From assembly GCF_000003195.3 (NCBI RefSeq), contig NC_012878.2:11473652-11537651 (forward strand): a stretch of 64,000 nucleotides of DNA, read 5' to 3'. Shown in pieces: positions 11,503 to 22,539 of the stretch (positions within the stretch are counted from its first letter, which is position 1; every line of letters starts with the position of its first letter). A program made the position numbers and the translations under genes. Under the pieces are notes generated by a model. That model was given only the letters and a program-made list of their open reading frames with translations, had not been told where the DNA came from and ran no database searches. Source of the stretch: Sorghum bicolor. Lineage: Eukaryota; Streptophyta; Magnoliopsida; Poales; Poaceae.

Positions 11503-14327
11503 TGTAACACCCTAAAATTTACTCCTTTTGAAATATAGATAAAATTATTTAATTTTGTATTTTTGTGCTCATAAAAATATAGGAAAAATAATATTTTTTA
11601 TTAAATTAAAATTTATCATAAGGCTTAGCAATATTATTATGCATACATGCTGGTGCATATGTTTTGATGTGATGCTTGTTGCTCCTTTATGTGTTGATAG
11701 TAAGAAAAATATTTAAAATACGTTTAGTAGATCGATCTTCCTTATTCGGCACTTATTTATCTTTTATCTACAACCAAATTCCTTGTTTCTAAGCTCAAAT
11801 TTTTATTAGGACCTTTCTAAAATATTTTCTTTGTCACTCAAAGCACTTCTTTTACTTCCTCGTCCATCAAGCACTCTCTACAAATTTTTCGGAAATTTTT
11901 TTTTTCAGCTTCTGTTCTCACTTTTCTGTGAGCATGATCTAATTTTTAGATGCTCCAAACAATCTTATCATAAGCTCCAAATACTTTATTTGGATTCCTC
12001 ATGTTCTATAATATCTCTGAGAATTTTTCCCAAATTTTCGAAGCTTTCGGAGTACTTTTCGTGGCTTAACTACTAATTCTAGACTTTTCTAGAATTATTT
12101 TATCCATGAAAATAATTAATTTCGAAAATAATAATTTCTTAATTTTACTCAAATCCAACGTCATCATGATTCAAAGGCCAAATGTTTTATTTACTAATGG
12201 GCTTTAATAATAATTAGGCCTATTAGTAAAGATGAAGGTTACAAATCTATTAGTACCATATCACTAGTTGATGTGGAGGTGGAGAGTTTCTCTCCCTATA
12301 TATATATATATGTATCAGCCCCTTAGATAAAGGACACAAAAAACTACCATATGGAAAGCCTCTAATTTAAAAATTCCTAAGGTAGTAAAATAAAATTATA
12401 TTTTCTCTTTCTTTCTCTACAACGTGTCGCCAAGTTCCAAGAGGTGCAGATCTGCTGCGACTGGTTAGCTCGTCGTGCTCTTGCTATTCCAGCGAAGAAA
12501 TCCTGTTGTCGCGACGTATACATCTTCTTGCGATACTCGTCAACTCGTCGTCTTGTGAAACTGTCGTCGGCATGATAGGAAAGACTCGGTTGCTGGGAAG
12601 TCCATCCTGTTGAAGTTCATCCGCTGCTATCTGCAAGTCGCCATGACCCTCCAAGTCTCCATCGCCTGAAGGTGCCGACTGCTACGGAACCAGGAGCCAC
12701 GGCTGCGTGCATGGAATTTCCACTGTTGTTTACGTCCAGCCATGCAGAACCGGGAAAATAAGTGATCGTGTCAGCTGCATCTTGCAATGATAATGGTATG
12801 ACACATTATTTAATCGGCTAATGACTTTGATGATGTGACATACATATATATATATCATCCCTGCGTAGAAATTCAGCATTTAATTTTGAATATATAAAAT
12901 TTCAGCATAGTCGTTCCTTGGTCTATATTTTCCAAAGCGCTTTATTAAAATATAATTAATTAGGCTATGATTTAGTTTTCTTTGCAAATAAATCTCTGCT
13001 ACTTTTAAAAAGCTTGTATTCTCTTTCTTCTTATCTCATTTGAAATGACTCATGACGCCTGTATATATATGCTTTTACATTATATAAGTTTGCTTTGCTT
13101 AAACACGCATATTAAATTCGAATGTATGCTCTCACATGATTATTTTTACAATTTAAATCTTTTCATAGTCGTTTCTTATTTCGATTAGAATACTTTTTAC
13201 ATCTTTATGCTCATAGTAATGCGTAGATTAGTTTTCAAACCTTTTTATTGATTGGTGTATTGTTTTAATTATGCATGTCTGTACGGATGCTTGTGTGGTG
13301 TCTTATGATCTTGTCTAGTCGGTGAGATATAAGTGTGACTCAGAAGCAGATCTTTGAAGGTTTGGACTTGAAGAAGGATCTAAGTTTAAGGCAAGTATAG
13401 CACTTGGATTTTATTTCTGTGACCATGATCGTGTGACTGGATTAATGTTAAGTAATAAATGATAAAAATGACTTTTTAGCAACTTGATGATTTATCTGTA
13501 CGTGATCACCCGGGACAACAGTGCAACCATGAGGGCTATAATGGCTCTGGCTTTAGCTCAGTATGAAGACCTTTTCTAGCTTGTTAGAGGTTACCCGAAA
13601 GGGCGGAGGGGCTGAACCGTTTTGGGTATAGTGCGAGCCCTGTCCTTACGTGTATAGGCTGCGCGTCATTGTGCCATTTGGAAGGAGGGCATCTATATCT
13701 GCGCGCAAAGGAAACCTTGCGGCCCTAACATGTTAGACGAACTTTTGAAAGGCTTCATAGTGATCCCTGCCGACCTTCCTTGGTAGTGGGTTAAGAGGCT
13801 GATCACCTCGGGCGAAAGGGTAAATCATGACTCTTGGGTAAAGATGTACAACCTCTGCAGAGTGTTAAAATTAGTATACTAGCCGAGCTCACGGTCAGGA
13901 GCGGCCTTGGGGACATCTACATTAAGGGTGATGATTCTTGTGTGTTAAATATGCTCATTGTTTATTGTTTAATGTTTTACATAATTTATGTCACATTGAT
14001 CATGAGATTGTGGGAGCTATACAATCTAGTTGCTATACTTGTGGAGTTCGACATGGACTCACTCTTGCTATTTCCCCCAAACCTCAGGAGAAGTTTAGGC
14101 TTGTGATCAACCAGTCAGTTGGATCCTGTAGAGAGAAGTTAATACCCGAAGTTCGGAGTTGTCTATCCGCTGTTTGCTAATAAAGGTTATCTCTTTTATA
14201 CTAAGTACGTTATATATCTATGCATTGTCTTTTGATATTACCCTTATTTGTAGCTATATATGAGATTTGACTTCTAAGACTCACATATGGTGCATATCTG
14301 GTTTTGTCCTTAAAATCGGGTATTACA
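11503..14327 (+). mobile_element. Solo LTR of a Del/Tekay-type gypsy element, 2825 bp
   Basis: It begins TGTAACACCCTAAAATTT at 11503 and ends AAATCGGGTATTACA at 14327. The 5 bp direct repeat ACAAG flanks it at 11498-11502 and 14328-14332. No PBS or polypurine tract is next to either end, so it is a solo LTR. A TA-rich TATA region lies at 12295-12312. The segment ACAACCTCTGCAGAGTGT near 13848 and GAGCTCACGGTCAGGAGCGG near 13885 are typical of Del/Tekay LTRs in grasses. It sits in the minus-strand Tat relic. Small ORFs inside (for example 13834-14106) are not genes. Confidence 0.9.
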
Positions 14328-14332
14328 ACAAG

Positions 14333-14964
14333 GGATATCCTTGTTTAGGCACTTGGGCTCTACATCCAACAATGTTGTTTTTTGTGTTAGGAATGCTCAA
14401 TCAAAGTTCTTACAACTAAGAGATCAAGATCGAGAGAGGAAGAGATGTTGAGGTGTGTTACACTACAATTCTAGGGTTTCGGTGGCTCGAGCGAGGAGCC
14501 AACTCAGCCTACCATGGGATGCTTCTCAACTATTATAGGGTTGATCGCTTCTATTGGATCACATGCCCTATCTCATATACCAGCAGGCCATGGAGTTTAG
14601 TGTTATGTGGTGTTGTTTCCTAGGGTTTCTCATCATACTCATCAATTCTACTTTGGCGGCAACATGTGTTCTCCTCTTTGTTTTGTAATAGGGGGCTACC
14701 AATGTCCCAACTCCACCTTGGGTGCTGAACATTAGGTGCTATTTGCCATTGTTGTGTCTTCCCTAGGTGCACCTCCTGGCTTCCTTTGTATGCCAAGATT
14801 TCCCCATATGTGGAGGGGCTGCTATGCTACCCTAGAGGCCTTCACCATGTGGGGATTCTTGTCACAAATGCATCACAACTTGGGGTGTGATCCTGCAATA
14901 GAAGTGGCTGACACAACCTCTAGAGAATGAATAAAATAGTCCCCTAGGACTCTTGTTGTGTTGC
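14333..14964. other. Stretch without a recognisable gene
   Basis: This may continue the leader of the Tat relic interrupted at 11503. A short open frame at 14736-14930 has no recognisable domain. The last five bases (14965-14969) are the TSD of the TRIM that follows. Confidence 0.35.
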
Positions 14965-14969
14965 CTGTA

Positions 14970-15694
14970 TGTCACATCTGGCCCAATTTGAAATTTGGTC
15001 CATAGTAGCCCTTGTGCATGTTAATGAGATATTTTGAGGGGGCATTAGTCTCACCTTGGTTGTTTAGGATGGGTTAGACCAACATATAAGGTAGAGTTTC
15101 CCACCATCACTGGATTAATCATTTTTTGTGAAGTGAGGATGAAAGCATAAGTGGGATGGTGATAAATGTGGTACACTCACCATGTAGAGTGGATCTGAGC
15201 TGCGACTCTATGGCATTAGAGATGATATTAGAGCTGACCTTGGTGGCGACGGGCACATGCAGGTCAGGGGGCGGACATGGGGTTCATTGCATATGTAGGC
15301 CCTACGGGCTGCACAACATGACACATGTGCGAGCACTAGACACATGGTCATGGGTGCTAAGAGGGAACATTCTTAGTCATCATTTGTCCAGTTGTGGGTG
15401 TGTTGCGTAGACAAGGATGTCCGACCCTTTGAGCGGGGTGTATGTCACATCTAGCCTAGTTTGAAATTTGGCCCATCTGCATGTTAATGAGATATTATAG
15501 GGGGTTAGTCCCACCTTGGTTGTTTAGGGTGGGTTAGACCAACATATAAGGCTTCTAGAGTCCATCCCACCATCCTCGGATTAATCCTTTTATGTGAAGC
15601 AAGAATGAAAGCATAAGTTTGATGGTGATAGGTGTGGTTCATTCATCAAACAGAGTAGATAGATCAGAGTTGTTTGGATTCTGGGGGCATTACA
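14970..15694 (+). mobile_element. TRIM (miniature terminal-repeat retrotransposon), 725 bp, complete
   Basis: Two direct repeats form the ends. The 5' LTR is 14970-15220 (TGTCACATCTGG ... GGCATTAGA) and the 3' LTR is 15443-15694 (TGTCACATCTAG ... GGCATTACA). A 5 bp TSD, CTGTA, is at 14965-14969 and 15695-15699. A PBS-like TGATATTAGAGCT at 15223-15235 matches the tRNA-Met PBS TGGTATCAGAGC at most positions, and a purine-rich GAGCGGGGTG lies just before the 3' LTR. The 222 bp interior has no coding capacity, as expected of TRIMs, which depend on enzymes of other elements. The two LTRs differ at many positions, so the insertion is not recent. Confidence 0.88.
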
Positions 15695-15699
15695 CTGTA

Positions 15700-16740
15700 T
15701 GTAAGGCTCCAGATGCGATAGAATTCAGGGTCTATTCCTGGCATCGATCGAGGTCAGAGCATGGCCAAGCCTAGGCCAAAGTAGCCATGGCGACGCTTAC
15801 TCGAGGATGACCCTCTTGAGGTTAGGAAGTACCTTAGCCTGGTCAAGACTCCAAGCCCTTGAACGAGGGTGATCCAAGTGGGGACTTAGCCTCTTGGCTT
15901 ATCCCCTTGGTGTTGGGGGCTTCCGCTGAAGTAGGAGCCCTACAACCCATAAGGTCACTTAACCAAGTGGGGACTTAGCCTCTTAGCTTATCCCCTTTGT
16001 GATCGGGGCTTCCCCTGAAGTGCGAGCCCTACAACCCACGACGGCATTTATCGACTAGCTAGTGTGTGCGCAAGCGATCCTAATGGGTGTAGCACCCAAG
16101 CCCCTACCTAATGTAGGGAATCAGTCAAGGGGTTAGTCGGAAGTGCTAATCTACAGGTTTAATCCACCCATATGTTTGACACTGAATAGTTTTTTGCTAG
16201 TTTGTCCACAACCTAGCCGTTAATTGGCATGTAAACACGAATCATTATCCTTTAGTGCGTGGTTTGCTCGTAACCTTCTGTTCTTCACCATGTAAGTATG
16301 ATTCTTATTGTCCTTTGGTGTTCTTGGGCTCAACCCGAGAAAACCACTCCCTAAACCAGCTAGACAATTTTTTATAGAGCGGTGCCATGTCAGTTTGTTT
16401 GCAACTCATGCACTATCGTTGTGTCAACATTACCAATAACCTACTACTACTATTTTTGAAATACCTAGTAGTGATGTAGCAAATAGTGACAACTACTTTT
16501 GGGTAATGAATTGTGAAACTTTGATGGTAGGGTTATTCTAAATTGGGTTTGGATCATGCAGATCAGACTAAAGCGTATATTATAGTCTATATTTACATGA
16601 AAACCAGGAATGGACATTTTTTGTCATCTAAATGATGTAACATTTTATTTCTCCTCACGATCAGATGCGCTACATGATTTGAAAGAACCATTATTACTTT
16701 GATATAGGAACCCATTCTAGATCTAAAAATGTTCTTGAAT
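15700..16740. repeat. Unassigned stretch with a 90 bp tandem duplication
   Basis: At 15873-15962 and 15963-16050 a 90 bp unit (CCAAGTGGGGACTTAGCCTC ...) is present twice in tandem with few differences. Similar GGGGACTTAGCC-type units are common in untranslated parts of grass Tat elements, but that assignment is an inference. The rest of the stretch shows no gene or terminal repeat. Confidence 0.45.
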
Positions 16741-17368
16741 GGTCTTGACGGCACCTGTCTCCTCAACTGTTTAGAGTAAAATGGACCACAGGTCCATTAA
16801 CTTTTGGAGAGGTGTCATCTGAGTCTATCAACTCTCAAAGTGTATTTTTGGGTCCCTAAACTTTCTATGTTGTGCCCTGCAGGCCCATACCGGTTCGGGA
16901 GCTTGATATTTTTTCGTCGAGCACCTTCTCTTCCATAACTCTCTTTCACAATAGTCCCAACAGGGAGAATGATCGGATGGCCGTGCCTGCAGCACCATCA
17001 TTGCTGGGCGAGCGAACCAGCCACGACGCCGCCACTCGAGCACGCGATCAGTCGACCGCGCAAGGTGGGAAATTAAGGACCGGTGGCCGCGCTAGGCAGC
17101 CACGCGCGCGGCCACACCGTCACCGAGCGAGCGGGCAGCCATGTGCAAGCACCGTCGTGCCAAGCAACCCAGCCGCCGCTAGCCGAGCAAGCAGGCCACG
17201 CAGAGCCGCCCAAGCCGCCACCGCGTGAGCGGACAGCCAGCTGCAGCAGCATCTGGCGAGTCCCAGGAGCCACCCAAGCCGCTTGGGATCAAATCTCTGA
17301 ATCTGAATATGACATACTGCTAATCTAAGCCTGAAGATGACAAGCTTTAGCGGCTAGCAAAAACATCC
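16741..17368. other. GC-rich stretch, no gene assigned
   Basis: From about 16790 the DNA resembles the dispersed grass repeat with 'GGTCCATTAACTTTTGGAGA' and 'GGTCCCTAAACTTT'. From 16970 to 17270 it is strongly GC-rich, with overlapping frames on both strands that look like composition artefacts (Ala, Arg and Pro rich). No domain is recognisable. Confidence 0.3.
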
Positions 17369-17572
17369 GTGGCTCAACTCAGCAAGTACACCAATGGCAT
17401 CACGTTGTGCTTCTTCATGCTCCACCTCGCCACTGCAGCATTCGCCATGGGGTTCTTCGGGTTCAAGACTGACCAGGACCCATGGTCACACAAAGCGCGG
17501 AGAGAGCACAGCCTGCTGCGGGCAGGTTACTCTTTGTTTTATTCTCTTTATTTATGCATCACTATCCAGTAA
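17369..17572 (+). CDS. Short membrane-protein-like ORF, possible gene fragment
   Basis: The ORF has 67 codons. Residues 11-32 form one hydrophobic segment (ITLCFFMLHLATAAFAMGFF), followed by G-F-K-T-D-Q-D and a basic stretch K-A-R-R-E-H. Codon composition in the first 50 codons is unlike the AT-rich flanks, which suggests a real exon. After about residue 53 a donor-like G|GTTACT occurs and the frame becomes AT-rich. I do not recognise the family. It could be one exon of a small plant membrane protein captured by a transposon or left from a host gene. Confidence 0.35.
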   Translation: MAQLSKYTNGITLCFFMLHLATAAFAMGFFGFKTDQDPWSHKARREHSLLRAGYSLFYSLYLCITIQ

Positions 17573-19374
17573 CAACAGTCAAATTCGTTTTCATCTCTTT
17601 ATATTTTATTATTAAACAAGTACAGTACCCGTATGTTGTTACATAACCAAAACTATATCAAATCGATTTGTTTGTATGAGAATTATGTGACTTCTTGAGA
17701 AGCGTTGTTATATAACCTTTGAGCACCGCTCAGTTTTTATGCAATGGGTTAACAAGATTGCCCAAAAGCAACAGATTGATAGTCCGTTTATAGCTGCGCT
17801 ACTTAGAGCGTTGGGCTCTTAATAGGTACTAGTGATTTGCGCGCACCTATGCGCGCAGAGTTATGGTCACAGCTCTAAGGCGCACGAGTCATGGCCACAA
17901 CTCTATCGGGTAAATTCAATAATGTTAATAAAGAATGAATATGCTCTGGGAATGAAATAATTAATTCATACAAACTGAAAATATCATAGGAGGTTTTTGT
18001 TTCCACCACCCAGACCACAGTTAGGCTGAACAAACGACAACATGCATGCGTGCCGAATCTCAAGCTGAATTTCTAACACCTGCAAGATGTTCACACCCTA
18101 TATGTTATATCAGACATAGAGGGTGTCCAAATAGTACTTATATATTTTACATGAATAGTCCCACACCGAGACAGCAAAGACCATTTTGTGCAACCTATAA
18201 ATTCAACCATATAGCGGGAGTCAACGGGTCTATAACCCGATTTTGCATTTCAAACTCTGAAACTACTGATAATGTAGATGTCATCCCCTGTATGAGTGCA
18301 CTGTTGGTTCTCACATCAGGACCTAGGATTTCACCATACATGTTACCCTGTGACAGACATGGGAGCAAATATATAAGTATTTGTGTAATCATATGTAGGT
18401 GGTGTTATAGCTAGAAAGATAATGCAAGAAAGTTCTAAATAAAAACCAATAGTCCATAAGCAAAATGAATTTGTATTACTCAGCTTAGAAAAAGTCCAAA
18501 ACTATGAGCCCCTTAAGCACTGTTGTACTACATCAAAGGCTACTGTTTACATATTATAAATCAGCCAACTCACCCATAGACTACTGAAACCAGGATCACG
18601 AACTTGACAAGCTGATAGATCAAAGCAAACTTCAGATATTATTTTAGGAAACCTAAAGTTGAAGTTTGTATCTAGAACGTAATCAGAGAAATCCTAAAAT
18701 GCTTCTTACAGCACAAAGTTCATATGAGACAACGTTCAAACCATTTTAATTCCGTGGTAGTGACTGAATACATTATGCAATATACATAAATCTTGCAGCT
18801 TTTCCATATCAAGTTTTCAGGGTCTAACTTCTTTATCAATATAATATGTAGCTTTGGGGTCACTTTTTTAAAAAAAAAAACTGGAGTACTAAAATTATAG
18901 ACAGTCCCGAACTCCTAAACAAAACCTGATATTTCAAAGCTCCAATCTCTTAGCACATGTGCAACTTATTTACAGGTAATTAAGCACACAAATATTCAGT
19001 AACTTTTATAGTGCATAAATGATAAAAACCAAGAAAAAAAAGACTGGAGTATTGGTAGAAGAAATGTAAGCATACCACTTCAGGTTGAGCCGAGCTTCAA
19101 AAATTCCAGCAGCTGACAAACCTTTAAGAAGCAAGGTGGGATGGACGGATCTGGTAAATAGGATGAAAAAATAGAACGATTAGGTACAATTTATTTTTTG
19201 TTGTAAAGCATTGGAAAATTCAAAATGTCAAATCAAACACATGAGATATGCATATCTATCAAAACGAATTAAGTATTTTGAGTGACTGGATGAATAGGGC
19301 ATCACCATCTCTCTCATGTTATCCATTTTCTTGTACCAGTTGGGACCTGCTCTGAGATGCTATCCTCTTCGATT
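17573..19374. other. AT-rich stretch without a recognisable gene
   Basis: It holds ORFs under 125 codons with no domain (the largest is plus strand 18046-18414), poly-A and poly-T runs (18868-18880, 19035) and no terminal repeats. It could be intron or 3' flank of a host gene into which CACTA-A inserted. I see no proof of this. Confidence 0.3.
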
Positions 19375-19377
19375 GGA

Positions 19378-19510
19378 CACTAGTACAGGGAAGGGCTTTA
19401 GCCCCCGGGCCGTAAGCGTCTTTAGTACCGGCTACAGAACCGGGGCTAAGGTTTCGGGACTAAATGTCCCACCTTTAGTCCCGGTTCCGTGGACCGGGAC
19501 TAAAGGTCCA
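19378..19510 (+). mobile_element. Left terminus of CACTA element A
   Basis: It begins CACTAGTACAGGG, a CACTA terminal inverted repeat. It continues with several copies, in both orientations, of the subterminal motif TTTAGTCCCGGTT / AACCGGGACTAAA. The same motif family fills 41701-41820 and 47290-47517. I read this as the left end of the element whose coding body lies at 35.8-47.5 kb, now separated by later insertions. A separate solitary CACTA end is the alternative. Confidence 0.7.
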
Positions 19511-19647
19511 CCTTTAGGGTCCCTTTGGTTGGGCTTTTGAATCTGCTTTTGCTTTTGTAAAAGCCAAAAGCTAACCAAAGGGCCCAAAAGCCACAAGTGC
19601 TTTTGCCCAAAAGCAGCTTTTCTCGTAGTACAAATCCAAAAGCACCT
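19511..19647. mobile_element. Foldback MITE-like sequence (hAT-type style)
   Basis: CCCTTTGGTTGGGCTTTTG at 19521-19539 pairs with CAAAAGCTAACCAAAGGG at 19565-19582, a short stem and loop. It is followed by AAAAGCCACAAGTGC and further AAAAGC repeats, as seen in many grass hAT-type MITEs. CACTA-D begins at 19648. A 16 bp piece of the MITE-like sequence (CCAAAAGCCACAAGTG) reappears at 25050-25065 on the far side of CACTA-D, so D may have inserted into it. Confidence 0.45.
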
Positions 19648-19929
19648 CACCCCCAAGAATCCTGGGCTTCTGTGACAATTAGATTATGACGATAGCAGCC
19701 TGTTTCTTGTCACTACCTGCCTACAATGATGAAGTGGTTGTCGTCACAGAAGGTGGGTCCCTAAGCAGCTTCTATGACCACCACAAGACTTCGTCATCGA
19801 TATAGTGACGATAGTTCTCTTGTCATCGATGTAATGACGAGACTAAACTCGTCATAACAAATTAAACAAAATAACGCCATGTGTATAATGACATGGCACA
19901 TATGACATGACAGGTGACATGGCAGATGA

Positions 19930-21420
19930 CGTGGCAATTCACATTTGGGTCTTTTTTATTTTTATTTACATCTAGCCCAATTGGCCCAAATGTTTTTTGG
20001 CCCATCTACAAATTGATGTTTATTTTTTTCATCACAACCCAACATTACAATTCAAGCCCATATTTTGGGCTAGCCCATTTAAAAATCATAACATATTATA
20101 AACCATGTAACCATTTAAATAATTACAGTAACCATACATAATTCTCATTCATAATTCATAAATAATGCTTTACAAGAGAATACAAGTTCAAACCCAAGGT
20201 ACAACCCGTTGCAACTCAGTAATGGTGTACACTAAAGTAAAAAAACTGCACAACAGGTATAACCTCTAAAGACTAGGCTCATGTTTCTCTTGATTATAAC
20301 TTCCAAAGACCAAATACTAAAGCTGTTGTTGCAGAGTGTGTTACTCTCGAGTAAACTAAAGCTTTTGTTGCATACCTTGCAGTTGCAGGACCTACAGAAA
20401 CGAAAGAGTAAGAGGGTAAGTATGCTATGTAGCTGCAGCAGTGTCCTACGGTACAAAAGAGTTCAAAGACTCGGAGAAAACTTCAGAGTTTGCTACAGCT
20501 AATATACTTCAGAGTTTGCTACAGCTAATATATAGGTGGAACATTCAGAGATAAACATGCAACCAGAAACAATAATCAGCAGGGTTCAAAATAATATAGT
20601 GTGAGCCTGTTTATTGTCATAGAAACAACAAGAAGCTTACAAGCATAGCAAGGAACTCTAAAATGCTTCACCAATGCAATAAGAACCACATATATCCTTA
20701 AGCAAACATATAGTGAAACTAAGCTAATACACACAAAGAACCAGTAACATAGCAGGTAGTCGGCTACCAAATCTGTGAAAATAATTATATTGGCATGTGG
20801 AGGCCATTTTCTCTGTATTAGATAGTTTAATCAGAGGGCCACCCATAACTCTATAAGCATCCTGTACATACATGGTATGGCTATACATAACACTTCTACT
20901 ATATACATGGAGCAGAACTAAAGATGAGCAACGCTACATGCACTGAAGCAATAAAATGAAGTATTTTAGAGTTGCCAGCAGGACTTCACTAATCACTAGG
21001 GACTATCTCACCTCAACAGATCAGAACACTATAGTTGGGGACGACAGATCAGCCATCAGGACAGGACCTCACCTCACCAGATCACCAGTTGGTAACATAC
21101 TGTTGCCCACATCCCTAGTAACAAAGCCTCACTTAGCAAAAAAAAAGGGACATGTCAAATTCATCAGGTTGTCGCTTGTTACAGAAATAGTGGATTAAAA
21201 ATGCAGAACACTTAGAATAGATTATTGACATTCACGCGCAAGAGACAAAAAAATATTGCAATAAGCATAAATTATTTACTAATTTTCTCTCAGACGATTC
21301 TTTAATCATAGCAACAAGCACATACATCCTACAACTATAAAATCTCACGGATCTGATACTCCAAAAAGTTTCTAGAGAACTAATAATGCAGTGTAAAGCT
21401 GTCGAGCAACAAATCCTTGC
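19930..21420. other. Interior of CACTA-D, no recognisable gene
   Basis: AT-rich sequence with ORFs under 81 codons. TTCAGAGTTTGCTACAGCTA is repeated in tandem at about 20481-20530. Transcribed introns or 3' sequence of the minus-strand unit that starts at 22.1 kb would fit, but no exon can be named. Confidence 0.35.
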
Positions 21421-21433
21421 AGATATTTGCGTG

Positions 21434-21538
21434 GTTTGTTATATGCTCACAGACATTCATCACAAACCTTCCATCTTTGCACGCAGATGATTGAATCCAA
21501 TTGGCGCCCTGAAGAATGTCTGTGAGCACATAACAAAC
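21434..21538. repeat. Near-perfect 25 bp inverted repeat (hairpin)
   Basis: Arm 21434-21458 pairs with arm 21514-21538 with one mismatch; the 55-base loop is unrelated. The arm core is GCTCACAGACATTC. It would form a stable stem in RNA from either strand. It lies in the interior of CACTA-D, downstream of the minus-strand exon at 21925-22103. Confidence 0.7.
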
Positions 21539-21924
21539 TAAACCATACACAAAGCACTAGTCAAGCAATCTGTCAAAGACTTCATAGGCAACCAGGCCAA
21601 ATAAAAAATCAAATACAAAATCACTCAGCATGCATCTCACCGTGTGGCCGCCGGCACCAAATCACATGCTTCAACCAATCATGATGTGAACAGAGCTACC
21701 CTGCGCCCATTCCTGCTCCACTGGTCGGAGCTACTACTGCTCAAACCTGTGCCTCTGCTAGTCGGAGCCTCCTCTGTTCGTGCTAGCGCCTGGGCCTGCG
21801 CCACCGTCTGGAGATGCTAGTGCCTGCGCCATCCTAGAGAACTAGATGAGGTAAGCGATGGAGAGGATCAGCGGTGATTGAAGCCAAAGGAGATTTAGGC
21901 GGAGAGACGAGGGAGAGTACTAAC

Positions 21925-22103
21925 CCTGAACGAAGGGATCTCCTTCCTCCATAGATCCACAAAGGTCCACCATGGATGCTCCTCGATGCTTCGTCAAGGC
22001 CCACCGGATCCTGATAGTCTACCTCCACAGGTCCACCATGGAGGGTCCTCCATGGTGCCGCCAAGGCCACCGGATTCCGACCGCCAAGCACTCGTGACTT
22101 CAT
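21925..22103 (-). CDS. Predicted first coding exon of a minus-strand unit in CACTA-D
   Basis: An ATG at 22103 opens about 60 codons (MKSRVLGGRN...) up to a good splice donor (GTTAGT at 21924-21919). A TATA box lies about 75 bases upstream, at 22177-22186. The exon is GC-rich while flanks are AT-rich. Inside it a short segment with H-G-G-P is repeated (L-H-G-G-P-V and I-H-G-G-P-L). I do not recognise the product. The position, just left of the GACCAAGTCAAA repeat block, matches the GC-rich leader of the PttA gene in elements A and B, so this may be the start of a degenerate PttA-type unit. Confidence 0.4.
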
Positions 22104-22176
22104 GACTCCAAGAAAGGAGTGCGGTGGGTGCGGCTGGTGAGGGGTGGGAGGGAGTGAGTGCTAGGGTTTGTCATAT

Positions 22177-22186
22177 ATTTATATAG
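22177..22186 (-). promoter_or_regulatory. TATA box in CACTA-D
   Basis: On the minus strand this reads CTATATAAAT, about 75 bases before the ATG at 22103 and beside a GC-rich transcript-like leader. Confidence 0.45.
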
Positions 22187-22539
22187 CGTGAGAGTACTGC
22201 TTGCCATCCGATCGCAAATCAACAGCCATAAGATCATGGGCCAAACACAATTGGGCCGACCTCTCATTATGTTGTTGGGTTATTTGTTTTTTTTTTTAAT
22301 TTTTTTGTAGAAATAGATTTAATTAGTTCTAAAATACAAAAAATAATATATGATCCTTATATAAATCACAGCTTTTACATGAGTTTACGCCTTTTGTTAA
22401 AATCATTTGAATTTTTTATGGGATTATTATACACTAAAATCACGTTGACATGCAAGTATGTAGATTTTTCTAAACAATTTTAGATATTATCACATTTATT
22501 CTATGGTAATTCAACAGATAATTATAACAATAACTAAAT

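Noticed and set aside
13834..14180. Two plus-strand ORFs of 80-90 codons
   Set aside because: They lie wholly inside the Del/Tekay solo LTR defined by its TSD.
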